Of a DNA stretch of 64,000 nucleotides, positions 16,793 to 25,083 are shown piece after piece. The position numbers and the translations under genes are program-made. The stretch covers positions 40,643-104,642 of the forward strand of contig JADCRZ010000023.1 of the NCBI GenBank assembly GCA_015069695.1, written 5' to 3'. A model generated the notes under the pieces. The model did no database searches. It worked only from the letters and a program-made list of their open reading frames with translations, and was not told the origin of the DNA. The number at the start of each line of letters is the position of its first letter. The first letter of the stretch is position 1. This DNA is from Williamsia sp. (GTDB lineage: Bacteria; Bacteroidota; Bacteroidia; Chitinophagales; Chitinophagaceae).

Positions 16793-18391
16793 TTATGTGG
16801 GTACACTGCCCAGCTGCATTTCTTCAACAGGGGCTTCAAACAAGGTGGAAAGTTCTATGTTGAAGGTGCATCCTTTGTTCAGCTCGCTTGAAATGCTGAT
16901 GCTGCCTTCCAGCAGATTGATGTAACGTTTTACGATATGCAATCCCAGGCCGGTTCCCTGGATGTTCACGGCATTTTTTGCCCGGTAAAAAGTAGAGAAG
17001 AGATATTGCATGTCTTCTTTTGCGATGCCGATGCCCTCATCTTTTACTTCCAGGGCCATCTTCGATCCGCTGTTCTCTATCGTTACCTGGATCATTTTAT
17101 TTTCTTCTGAAAACTTCACCGCATTGCTCAGCAGATTGATCAGCACATTTTTCAGCAGCCGCTTATCCGATGTAAACAAGGTTTCACCTGAATAAGCAAG
17201 CTCCATGTGCTGGCCCTGTTTCAGCGTGTGCTTCATTTCATCAAAGGTATCCAGCACGAATTCATGCACATCAAATGGCTCCGGCTGCACAAATACCCTT
17301 CCTTCTTCCAGCTTTCCCAGGTTCAGAAAATCTTCGAGCAGCAGGTTCAGGTGGTTCACCGATCCCTTGATGCGGCGGATATGTTTGTCGCGCTTTTCCT
17401 GGTCGTCTGTAAGCTGATACTTGGATATCAAAGCGGCAGAAGAAAGAATTGCACTGAGCGGCGTCCTGAACTCGTGCGAGGCCATGGATACAAACCTGGA
17501 CTTGATCTCATTGAGTTCTTTTTCCTTGTTGAGGGCTTCACTTAATTCGGTTTGCGACTTTTCCAGCTCGAGCAAGGCTTCCCGCAGGATCATGGTTCTT
17601 TCGGCCACTTTGTTCTCCAGCTCGGTATTCATCCTGCGCACATCATGGGTTATTTTTTCCAGCTGCTCTTTTTGATGAATAAACTTCTCTTCCGATTCCC
17701 TTCTTTCGGTAATGTCTTCTACAAATGATATGATATAACATTCCCTTTTCTGGTAATAGGCTTGCAACCTGGCAACTGCGGGAAATTCTTCCCCGTTTTT
17801 CTTCCTGCAAAATATATCCAGGTCGTGGCCCAGGTTGTTTTCAGGAACGGCATTTCTATACTCAAGTACGCGTGCTCCATGCTCCAGGTGAAATCTTTCA
17901 GGTATGATCTTCGCAATAGAAAGCCCCTTTGCTTCTGCTTCCGTATAACCAAACAGCCGCTGTGCAGCCGGGTTCACCAATACAATTTCTTCTTCACAAT
18001 TATAAATAATGACACTAAGCGGGTTAAACTGGAACAGCGCATTAAGCTGTTTTCTTTCCTTGTTGATCGAGCGGTACAACCTTTTAATGCTGATCACAAG
18101 TACGGTTGTAATTACAACTGCAACAATGGCCAGTACCTGTTGCGTAATCAATTCATCATCCTGGATGTCTGTAAAAAAATGCAACGAGTAAAGAATGACA
18201 AGGATCGATAAAGTACTGAAAGCATAGGTAACAATTTCCATGTCTATAAACAGCGTGAGCAGGATCACAATCAGCAACCCACTGTTGAAATAAATCAACT
18301 GCGTATACAGGTACTTCACCAGAAAAGTAATGATGAGCATAATACCTATGCTGCACAGGAGCAGTTTCAGCGAAGGCATGGTTCTAATCAT
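16793..18391 (-). CDS. Membrane PAS sensor histidine kinase
   Basis: 532 residues. Three to four membrane segments occupy about residues 5-105, with little periplasmic sequence. A PAS domain (about 120-235: LNALFQFNPLSVIIYN, FGYTEAEAKG, FVEDITERRE) is followed by a coiled coil, then HisKA with the phospho-acceptor in ASHEFRTPLSAI near residue 306. The HATPase domain has the N box NVLINLLSNAVKFS, DEGIGIA and GTGLGLHIVKRYI. All kinase motifs are present. The signal may be sensed in the membrane or by the PAS domain; no heme or flavin ligand is evident. The receiver-cNMP-HTH gene downstream is its probable target. ATG at 18379 (MPSLKLLL) is an alternative start. Confidence 0.93.
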   Translation of the reverse strand: MIRTMPSLKLLLCSIGIMLIITFLVKYLYTQLIYFNSGLLIVILLTLFIDMEIVTYAFSTLSILVILYSLHFFTDIQDDELITQQVLAIVAVVITTVLVISIKRLYRSINKERKQLNALFQFNPLSVIIYNCEEEIVLVNPAAQRLFGYTEAEAKGLSIAKIIPERFHLEHGARVLEYRNAVPENNLGHDLDIFCRKKNGEEFPAVARLQAYYQKRECYIISFVEDITERRESEEKFIHQKEQLEKITHDVRRMNTELENKVAERTMILREALLELEKSQTELSEALNKEKELNEIKSRFVSMASHEFRTPLSAILSSAALISKYQLTDDQEKRDKHIRRIKGSVNHLNLLLEDFLNLGKLEEGRVFVQPEPFDVHEFVLDTFDEMKHTLKQGQHMELAYSGETLFTSDKRLLKNVLINLLSNAVKFSEENKMIQVTIENSGSKMALEVKDEGIGIAKEDMQYLFSTFYRAKNAVNIQGTGLGLHIVKRYINLLEGSISISSELNKGCTFNIELSTLFEAPVEEMQLGSVPT

Positions 18392-18502
18392 GGATCAGGA
18401 TACTGGTTCAGGGTGAAAATAAACTAATTTCCTTATTTCAAAAAGGGTGACAGACCTGTTGTAAGAGGTAATACTTATGCAAGCTGGCCTTTGTGAAAGA
18501 AA

Positions 18503-18510
18503 TATCTTTG
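18503..18510 (+). promoter_or_regulatory. Promoter element placing trmD transcription start at its ATG
   Basis: TATCTTTG, a perfect TAnnTTTG, ends only 4 nt before the trmD ATG at 18515. With the usual position of this element about 4 nt before the transcript start, the mRNA would have no leader. Confidence 0.55.
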
Positions 18511-18514
18511 CGCC

Positions 18515-19192
18515 ATGAAAATTGACATTATTTCTGTTGTGCCTGAGTTGCTGGCAAGCCCTTTTTCCCACTCTATCCTGAAAAGGGCGCAGCAGCGGGG
18601 TCTGCTGGATCTTGCGGTACACAATCCACGTGATTACACACCTTACAAACACGGGCAGGTAGATGACTACCAGTTTGGCGGAGGTGCCGGAATGGTCATG
18701 ATGCCTGAACCCCTGATCAACACCATTGAAGCCCTGCAGGAAAAAACCACTTACGAAGAAATTATCTACATGACACCTGATGGCACACCATTCAATCAAC
18801 AACTGGCCAACCAGCTTTCTCTTAAAAACAATTTTCTGCTTATCTGCGGTCACTACAAGGGTATCGATGAGCGGGTGCGGGAACATTTTGTAACAAAAGA
18901 AATCTCTATCGGTGATTATGTGCTGAGTGGCGGCGAGCTGGCAGCAGCTGTGGTGGTAGATGCCCTTGTACGGCTTATTCCCGGTGTGATCAACGATGAA
19001 ACTTCTGCGCTCACAGATTCTTTTCAGGATGGACTGCTGGCACCTCCCGTATATACCCGCCCGGCAGAAATCCGCGGCTGGCGCGTGCCGGAAATCTTGC
19101 TCAGCGGCGACCAGCGAAAAATTGATGAATGGCGGTATGAAGCAGCCCTGCAACGCACACAGGAAAGAAGACCTGATATCATAAAAGACTAA
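18515..19192 (+). CDS. trmD: tRNA (guanine37-N1)-methyltransferase
   Basis: 225 residues, the normal TrmD length. It methylates G37 next to the anticodon using S-adenosylmethionine and prevents +1 frameshifting. Motifs: [13 protein letters not shown] at the start, [19 protein letters not shown], the knot region [17 protein letters not shown], then [16 protein letters not shown], and the C-terminal [26 protein letters not shown]. All fit a functional SPOUT-fold enzyme. It is separated from rpsP-rimM, with which it is joined in many bacteria. A -7 element 4 nt before the ATG predicts leaderless mRNA. Confidence 0.96.
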   Translation: MKIDIISVVPELLASPFSHSILKRAQQRGLLDLAVHNPRDYTPYKHGQVDDYQFGGGAGMVMMPEPLINTIEALQEKTTYEEIIYMTPDGTPFNQQLANQLSLKNNFLLICGHYKGIDERVREHFVTKEISIGDYVLSGGELAAAVVVDALVRLIPGVINDETSALTDSFQDGLLAPPVYTRPAEIRGWRVPEILLSGDQRKIDEWRYEAALQRTQERRPDIIKD

Positions 19193-19900
19193 ATTCGGGT
19201 GAATTCCGCAGTTGCAGTATTTACTGTGGAGCTTCTTACACAGTTCATCTTTTTCCGAGGGGACAAATAAATCTATAAAGGATTAGCATGATCCTGATTT
19301 GTGTAGAGTAGACACAATAAACCATCCTCTACTTAAAAAAGTTTTTGACATTTCCAATGACTTTTGTCAAGTGAACGATTGATAAGAATTAGGCTGCTGA
19401 ATGAACTTTATCATAGGAAAACAGATCCAGAAAACACCATAATACATCGGCATTTCATTTGATTGATTTTTTTTAAAGCCTAGCTCATGAAAAATTCTAC
19501 ACCGCATCCTTCTACTCCTTTTCCTTAGCTTCCTTTTTTTTCCCCCACTTTACATCTTGTCCATTTAAAAACTTGTACACGTATTTATCCGGTAGCGATT
19601 GAGTAGCCTTGCTTAAGGAACCCAATGCTTGACAGGCCTTTCTATGCAAAAAGGCCTGTCAGTTTACTGCTGAATTCATACGCATGTATCTGATGCTTGT
19701 TCCTCTTTGCAGGAACTTGTTTAGGATCATATTGCTCAAGCTTTTATAATCTTACAGCCATGCAAACCTTGTCGGGCCGCCCTCCGTAGCCTCATGCTAA
19801 TTTTCTCTCTGCAAGTCTGAATCTATATGCATTTCTCAAAAGCGCAACAGCTTTTAGAACATGTAAAGCCCCCTATTGCCTCATTTTAAATCCTATACCG
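19193..19900. other. Long regulatory-type gap before the PA14 beta-helix gene
   Basis: 708 bp without a credible gene. It holds short dyads (TTGTGT/ACACAA at 19299-19317; TTGACA/TGTCAA at 19345-19370), a strong hairpin at 19630-19661, and a stretch near 19473-19535 that resembles the upstream region of the paralogous gene. CTTTTATAAT occurs here near 19740 and also at 11699-11708. AAATCCTAT ends 8 nt before the start codon, as in the paralog. Confidence 0.5.
19630..19661. repeat. Perfect 12-bp hairpin
   Basis: TGACAGGCCTTT (19630-19641) pairs perfectly with AAAGGCCTGTCA (19650-19661) around an 8-nt loop. No T-run follows on either strand, so it is not a standard terminator. It lies about 240 bp before the PA14 beta-helix gene and may be a leader structure or an operator. 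Confidence 0.5.
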
Positions 19901-22900
19901 ATGAAAACACTTATAAACATTTTTCTGTTTTGCATACTTTCCATCTTTTCTACACATGCTGGTACATCACCAGGCCTGAGCTATAATTACTACGAAGGTG
20001 CCTGGACTTCCCTGCCTGATTTCAACACGCTTACTCCAGTCAAATCCGGCTCTGCTGCGAATATCAATCTCAACATGCGTAATCGCGACAGCAATTACGC
20101 TGTTCTTTGGCGCGGATTTATTGCTATTCCGGCTAATGGCAACTATACTTTTGAAACTTATTCTGATGATGGTAGTAAATTATATTTGGATACATACAAT
20201 TACAATGCAACTGCCCTGGTGAACAATGACGGCATTCATCATGCTATCTCAAAAACCGGTTCTGTTTACCTTAACGCAGGCAAATATCCTATCACTATCA
20301 GCTTTCTTCAAGGCAAGGAAACACAAGTTATGGAAGTATACTGGTCTTCTTCCACCGGGATGAACCGCCAAAAGGTTCCTGACAATGCATTCAGCCGTGA
20401 TTCAGTGACCAATGGCGAATCAATATCAGGCAGCACTAACTATTACTTCTCTGCGTCCACAGGCGATGACTCCCGGTCTGTTGAGCAGGCGCAGAACCCT
20501 GCTACACCCTGGAAATCACTTGCCCGGCTTAACTCCATCAGCTCTATCATCAAACCTGGCGTAGCCCTGCTTTTAAAAAGAGGTGATGTGTTTGATGGAA
20601 ATATTGTTCTCACCCAATCAGGTACTGCCAATGCGCCGATTGTTCTGTCTGCATATGGCTCAGGAGAAAAACCGGTTATCAACGGCTTTGTGAGTCTTCC
20701 TTCCTGGACAAATAACGGCGGAAACATCTGGCAGGCAACCCTCAAAGCCGGGGCAAGATTGAACATGCTTACGGTGAATGGCTCTGTAAGAATGCGGGGT
20801 CGCTGGCCCAACAGCAAAGACGCCAACGGAGGTTATATCCTATATCAGTCGCATGATAAATTCAATTCTATTACAACAGACAATTACGGCAACCAGGATT
20901 GGTATAACTCGGGAGCCTATGGAACGGAAATTTCTATCCGCTCTCAAAGGTGGATGCTGAATACTTACCGGCTCCGCGGACAGTCATCGGGCACGTTCAC
21001 CTATAATGGCAGCGCCGATACCATGCAGTACGAACCAATCAATTATAATGGCTATTTTATCCAGAACGATCCCAGAACGCTAGATCAGCAGGATGAGTGG
21101 TATTACAATGCTGCCTCCAAGTACGTTCAAATATACAGCACAGTAAATCCATCAGGGTTGAATATAAAAGCAGCGGTAATAGATACGCTGGTTAAAGCTC
21201 AAAAGGTTAAATTTATTACAATAGACAATATTTCTTTTCAGGGATCAAACCAGCAGGCTATTTACTTCAATGAGTGCTCCAATATCACCATCAGCAATTG
21301 CATCATAAACTACTCAGGCCTGAATGCCGTGAAGCTGAACATCTCACCTAACAGCGTGTTCAATAGCAATATCGTGAAGAACACAAATAACAGGGCAGTA
21401 GACCTTACACCCTACTGTCAGAATTCTACCATACAAAACAATTCAATAGACAGTACAGGCTTGATGGTTGGCATGGGAGGCAATGGCAATCTGTGCAACT
21501 TGGCTTTATTCTTCCATGGTGACAATTCTATTTGCTTGAACAACACAGTAACAAACACAGGGTATGACGGCATCGTCTTTACCGGCGGAAATGTTCAGGT
21601 CAAATACAATCAGGTCGATAACTTTTGCGTAAAGTTTGATGATGGAGGAGGAATTTACACTTCGGGAGAAGGTGCCAACAGAAGTATCGTGGGAAACACA
21701 GTAACGCACGGATTAGGCAATACCGAAGGCACTTCTGCTCACCCGTTTGATAAGCTGGCCGAAGGCATATACGTCGACGAACGGGGTGAAAATCTGTTGA
21801 TAGACAGCAACCAGGTGGCTTATTGCGGACACCAGGGCCTGATGATACACGATTCCCGGAATATTACGGTTACGCACAATACCTTTTTTGGAAATGAACA
21901 AAAAGCAATAGGCATGATCCACGACGCATTGCAACCGGATTATACAATAAGAAACATAACAGTAAAGAACAACACCCTTGTTTCTACCAGCCGGCTTTCG
22001 GCCAGAACCGGCAACAATGATCTGTATGGCACCAATTCATTGATGGTAATAGAAACAAGCAACCGTGACTTTTCCGACTTAACAGCTTTCGGAAGTGCGG
22101 ACAGCAACTATTATATAAAACCCTTTTATCCTACCATCAATGATTTCTTCAAGTTCTCTTACAGGCCTGTACCAGAGGGAACGAAAGTAGGTCCTTCGCA
22201 AGACGATTCAAATGCATACAGAAAATACCTGACAATGGATTTTGCCCATTGGCAAACCACCTTCAACCAGGATGCACATTCAGTCACCGGCCTTAGTTTG
22301 CCTGCTTACACCATCAACACCCAGGATGCCAATACATTCACGAACGGAACGTTCGATGCAAATATACAGTATGTCCTGAACCCCCATGCTGACAAGTCAG
22401 ATCCGAACAACAACTATATTACACAAAGCTGGGATACTACGCATCTCGACAAAGGGGCGTTGCAAGTAGCTTATACCCCACCTTCCGGAAGCTCGAGTGG
22501 CAAAGGCATGGAAGCCTGGTTTGCAGACAATGATCATATGAAAATGCTTGCTGCAGGACATACCTTCCGGGTTAAGTTTTCCATCATGGGCAATAGCAAT
22601 AAAAACACAGATTTCAGGTGTGCATTAAGATCTGCCCCTCCTGCTTCTGTGGAATCAGACTGGGCATTCTTTAAAGTATACAATAAGAGGCAGGAAGTAG
22701 AATTGCTCTTTACCGCCGCCAAAGACATACCGCAGGCTTACCTTGTACTGATTAATGATAATGCAGACAGTTGTTCTATGTGGTGGGTTGATAATGTGGT
22801 GGTACAGGAAGTTTCTGTATCATACACCAATCCCAACGATTACATACGGCTGGAATACAATGCAACCCCCGACAACAAAACAATCCCCCTCGACGGTACT

Positions 22901-23296
22901 TATACAGACCTCAAGAACAATACTTACAACAATTCTATCACCCTGGCCCCACACACCGCTGCTGTGTTGATCAGGAAAACGACTGGTTCCCAAAGTGCAC
23001 AGGCCGCTGTATCTACGGAAAGTATCCTTACAACAAAGGATGACTATACAAAAGAAAAGATAAAAGTAAGTCCAAACCCCGCTACCGACCATATTCGCTT
23101 GACCTTACCCTTCTCAACATCAACGCAGGGAGCTGGTGTAATTATCTACAATGCCGCCGGTAATATCGTCAGAACCATGCAGCTGAATTCGAATCAATCA
23201 GTTGACATCAGTGTAGCTTCCCTTGCTGCGGGAACCTATATCATAAGCGTTGTGCATGGAGGACAGACTTATACAGCAAGATTTGCGAAGTTTTAA
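19901..23296 (+). CDS. Secreted PA14 plus beta-helix protein with T9SS tail
   Basis: 1131 residues. A signal peptide (MKTLINIFLFCILSIFSTHA) is followed by a PA14 domain at about residues 25-165 (YYEGAW, WRGFIAIPANGNYTFETYSD, GSKLYLD), a fold that often binds carbohydrate. From residue 180 it is closely similar to the protein at 11858 over its whole length: TPWKSLARLN, LLKRGDVFDGNI, FDDGGGIYTSGEG, DDSNAYRKYLTMDFAHWQ. The jelly-roll-like domain and the type A T9SS sorting domain (SPNPATDHIRLTLP to YTARFAKF) are also shared. It is probably cell-surface or secreted and acts on or binds glycans. A strong hairpin terminator follows. Confidence 0.9.
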   Translation: MKTLINIFLFCILSIFSTHAGTSPGLSYNYYEGAWTSLPDFNTLTPVKSGSAANINLNMRNRDSNYAVLWRGFIAIPANGNYTFETYSDDGSKLYLDTYNYNATALVNNDGIHHAISKTGSVYLNAGKYPITISFLQGKETQVMEVYWSSSTGMNRQKVPDNAFSRDSVTNGESISGSTNYYFSASTGDDSRSVEQAQNPATPWKSLARLNSISSIIKPGVALLLKRGDVFDGNIVLTQSGTANAPIVLSAYGSGEKPVINGFVSLPSWTNNGGNIWQATLKAGARLNMLTVNGSVRMRGRWPNSKDANGGYILYQSHDKFNSITTDNYGNQDWYNSGAYGTEISIRSQRWMLNTYRLRGQSSGTFTYNGSADTMQYEPINYNGYFIQNDPRTLDQQDEWYYNAASKYVQIYSTVNPSGLNIKAAVIDTLVKAQKVKFITIDNISFQGSNQQAIYFNECSNITISNCIINYSGLNAVKLNISPNSVFNSNIVKNTNNRAVDLTPYCQNSTIQNNSIDSTGLMVGMGGNGNLCNLALFFHGDNSICLNNTVTNTGYDGIVFTGGNVQVKYNQVDNFCVKFDDGGGIYTSGEGANRSIVGNTVTHGLGNTEGTSAHPFDKLAEGIYVDERGENLLIDSNQVAYCGHQGLMIHDSRNITVTHNTFFGNEQKAIGMIHDALQPDYTIRNITVKNNTLVSTSRLSARTGNNDLYGTNSLMVIETSNRDFSDLTAFGSADSNYYIKPFYPTINDFFKFSYRPVPEGTKVGPSQDDSNAYRKYLTMDFAHWQTTFNQDAHSVTGLSLPAYTINTQDANTFTNGTFDANIQYVLNPHADKSDPNNNYITQSWDTTHLDKGALQVAYTPPSGSSSGKGMEAWFADNDHMKMLAAGHTFRVKFSIMGNSNKNTDFRCALRSAPPASVESDWAFFKVYNKRQEVELLFTAAKDIPQAYLVLINDNADSCSMWWVDNVVVQEVSVSYTNPNDYIRLEYNATPDNKTIPLDGTYTDLKNNTYNNSITLAPHTAAVLIRKTTGSQSAQAAVSTESILTTKDDYTKEKIKVSPNPATDHIRLTLPFSTSTQGAGVIIYNAAGNIVRTMQLNSNQSVDISVASLAAGTYIISVVHGGQTYTARFAKF

Positions 23297-23344
23297 TCAC
23301 CAGAGGATTCAATTGTACAGCTTACTCTCATAAACGGCAAACTC

Positions 23345-23382
23345 AACAGCCTATCGCAGGTATACTCCTGCGATAGGCTGTT
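23345..23382. terminator. Strong bidirectional hairpin terminator
   Basis: A perfect 16-bp stem (AACAGCCTATCGCAGG pairing with CCTGCGATAGGCTGTT) with a 6-nt loop, 48 nt after the beta-helix stop. ACTTTCT follows on the plus strand. It lies between convergent genes and can serve both. Confidence 0.75.
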
Positions 23383-23465
23383 ACTTTCTGAATGAGCATC
23401 GTTTTTCAATCAACAAAATCAATCCACTGTTATGAAACAACTATCCAGTCTCCTTTTGTCTGTCT

Positions 23466-24857
23466 TTAATCTGCAGCTTTCCTTGTATCCAGCAATTTGC
23501 CAAAACGTACGCCTGCATGAAAATCTGCCTGCTTTGAATGACCTGTCAAAGCCGTTATTACGCTTCCCGAGCCTACAAACACGGGTCCTACCTGCACGGA
23601 AATTCCTGCATTCCATTTGGTCAGCTCGTTGTAGCTAAGCGGCAGCCAAAAACGGGCAAGCTTTCCTTCATAGCGGGGTGTTAACGCAACACTGTTTTTG
23701 TAGAAGCTGTTTGCAAGCTTGCTTTCGCCGGCGATGGATAAAAACGAACCCAGGTGCACATAAAATCCATTCAGGATATGATAATCGATTTCTGTGTTCA
23801 GGGTTGCGGGCAGGGCCATCGAATAAGTCGTTTGTCCGTTGTCTGCTGCCGGCGTAAACAAGGCAGGCCTGCTGTTAAAAAAATTCTTATAATCATCCAG
23901 CTCCAGTCCGCTCAGTTCGTCGAAGTACAGACGTTCGTTGCCGCTGATGGCAATGGTATAAGCCCCGCTGCGTTGCGCGTCTTTCCTGTATCGAATGCTG
24001 CCGATGTCGAGCAGGGAAACACCTGCCTTTAGTTTGTAAGATTCAGTTTTGTCGCCGCCAGGCCGGAATTCATATACCACACCCAGATCAGCGCCGACAC
24101 CCTTGCTGGTCATTTTTGTGAGCTGGCCTATGTCAAAGCCGGAAAGCCGGGCGCCACCAAAACCTGCCGCAATCTTTCCGGATGAATTAGACAGATAAAC
24201 ATCCTGTCGCAGCAGATCGCTGTTCAGGGTACCAGTGAAACCGTCTATGTTCATGTAAGCATTGGCAGCACCAGCCAGGTACTTCACCGTAGCACCTGCT
24301 TTTAAAACATGGGATCCCTCGTCAACCAGCACCCTGGCTGCACTCAATCCGAATTCCGTCCAGCCATTGGCCGTTACACGCATATTTTTACCGGACGAAA
24401 TGGTGTAAGGCAGCTGGGGATCATTTTGAAAATCTTCGGTGATCTTGTTCACCAGCTTTCCATCTACGTCCGACACATTTGCCATGGCCCTGATGCGGGT
24501 GGTAACAGCAAATCCCCATTTCCCTTTGCTCAGCATAAAGGAAGGACCGTGTATATCTACGCTTGCCATGCCGCTTGCGGCGCCGGCTTCCTTTCCAAAC
24601 AACTGGTTGCGCAGGCTGTCGCTGTTGAAAGAATTCCCCAGGTTTTTAAGCTGAAAGGATGCCTGGTTGTTCCCGGCAAAGGTACTGATGGAAAATACGT
24701 TGGCATCCCAGCGATAGCGGCTGCCGGCTATAGAAGCCGGGTTAAAGAATACGCCGTTTACACCATTCTGGCTGCTGGTCCGGTAACCTGCATAATCCTG
24801 CGCCAGCAGCAGCGTAGTTGACAGGCATGCACAAAGTGTTGATAGAAAAAGCTTCAT
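23466..24857 (-). CDS. DUF5723-type outer-membrane protein
   Basis: 463 residues with a signal peptide (MKLFLSTLCACLSTTLLLAQ). The mature start DYAGYRTSSQNGVNGVFFNPASIAGSRYRWDANVF is characteristic of DUF5723 proteins of Bacteroidetes, which are predicted outer-membrane beta-barrels. Alternating hydrophobic strands run through the protein, with repeated glycine- and aromatic-rich turns and a final strand FHAGVRFGKLL. The function is unknown; a porin-like or T9SS-associated role is possible. It is convergent with the PA14 beta-helix gene and no operon partner is evident. Confidence 0.75.
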   Translation of the reverse strand: MKLFLSTLCACLSTTLLLAQDYAGYRTSSQNGVNGVFFNPASIAGSRYRWDANVFSISTFAGNNQASFQLKNLGNSFNSDSLRNQLFGKEAGAASGMASVDIHGPSFMLSKGKWGFAVTTRIRAMANVSDVDGKLVNKITEDFQNDPQLPYTISSGKNMRVTANGWTEFGLSAARVLVDEGSHVLKAGATVKYLAGAANAYMNIDGFTGTLNSDLLRQDVYLSNSSGKIAAGFGGARLSGFDIGQLTKMTSKGVGADLGVVYEFRPGGDKTESYKLKAGVSLLDIGSIRYRKDAQRSGAYTIAISGNERLYFDELSGLELDDYKNFFNSRPALFTPAADNGQTTYSMALPATLNTEIDYHILNGFYVHLGSFLSIAGESKLANSFYKNSVALTPRYEGKLARFWLPLSYNELTKWNAGISVQVGPVFVGSGSVITALTGHSKQADFHAGVRFGKLLDTRKAAD

Positions 24858-25031
24858 CTAAGTAGATTTTAAAAGATGTTGGATAAGGGTATATCTTCCT
24901 TTAACGAAAGATGGGTGTGCTTATTCTTTTTTATGTGCGGAAGAAATTTATTTAGCTGTCTAAATCGCTGCACCACATGTGGTAAACAGGCGCGGAGGAA
25001 CCTGCAGCAGTTGCAGGTTGCACAAAATAAA

Positions 25032-25057
25032 ACAGCCGCAGAACAAGCTGCGGCTGT
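25032..25057 (-). terminator. Intrinsic terminator of the GH31 gene
   Basis: On the minus strand a perfect 10-bp stem (ACAGCCGCAG pairing with CTGCGGCTGT) with a 6-nt loop is followed by TTTATTTTG, 27 nt after the GH31 stop codon. Confidence 0.75.
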
Positions 25058-25083
25058 CAAGCAGGTGCAAATGCGTTTTCTGC

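Noticed and set aside
24858..25083. Short open frames on both strands after the DUF5723 start
   Set aside because: They overlap the GH31 terminator and have no domain or promoter.
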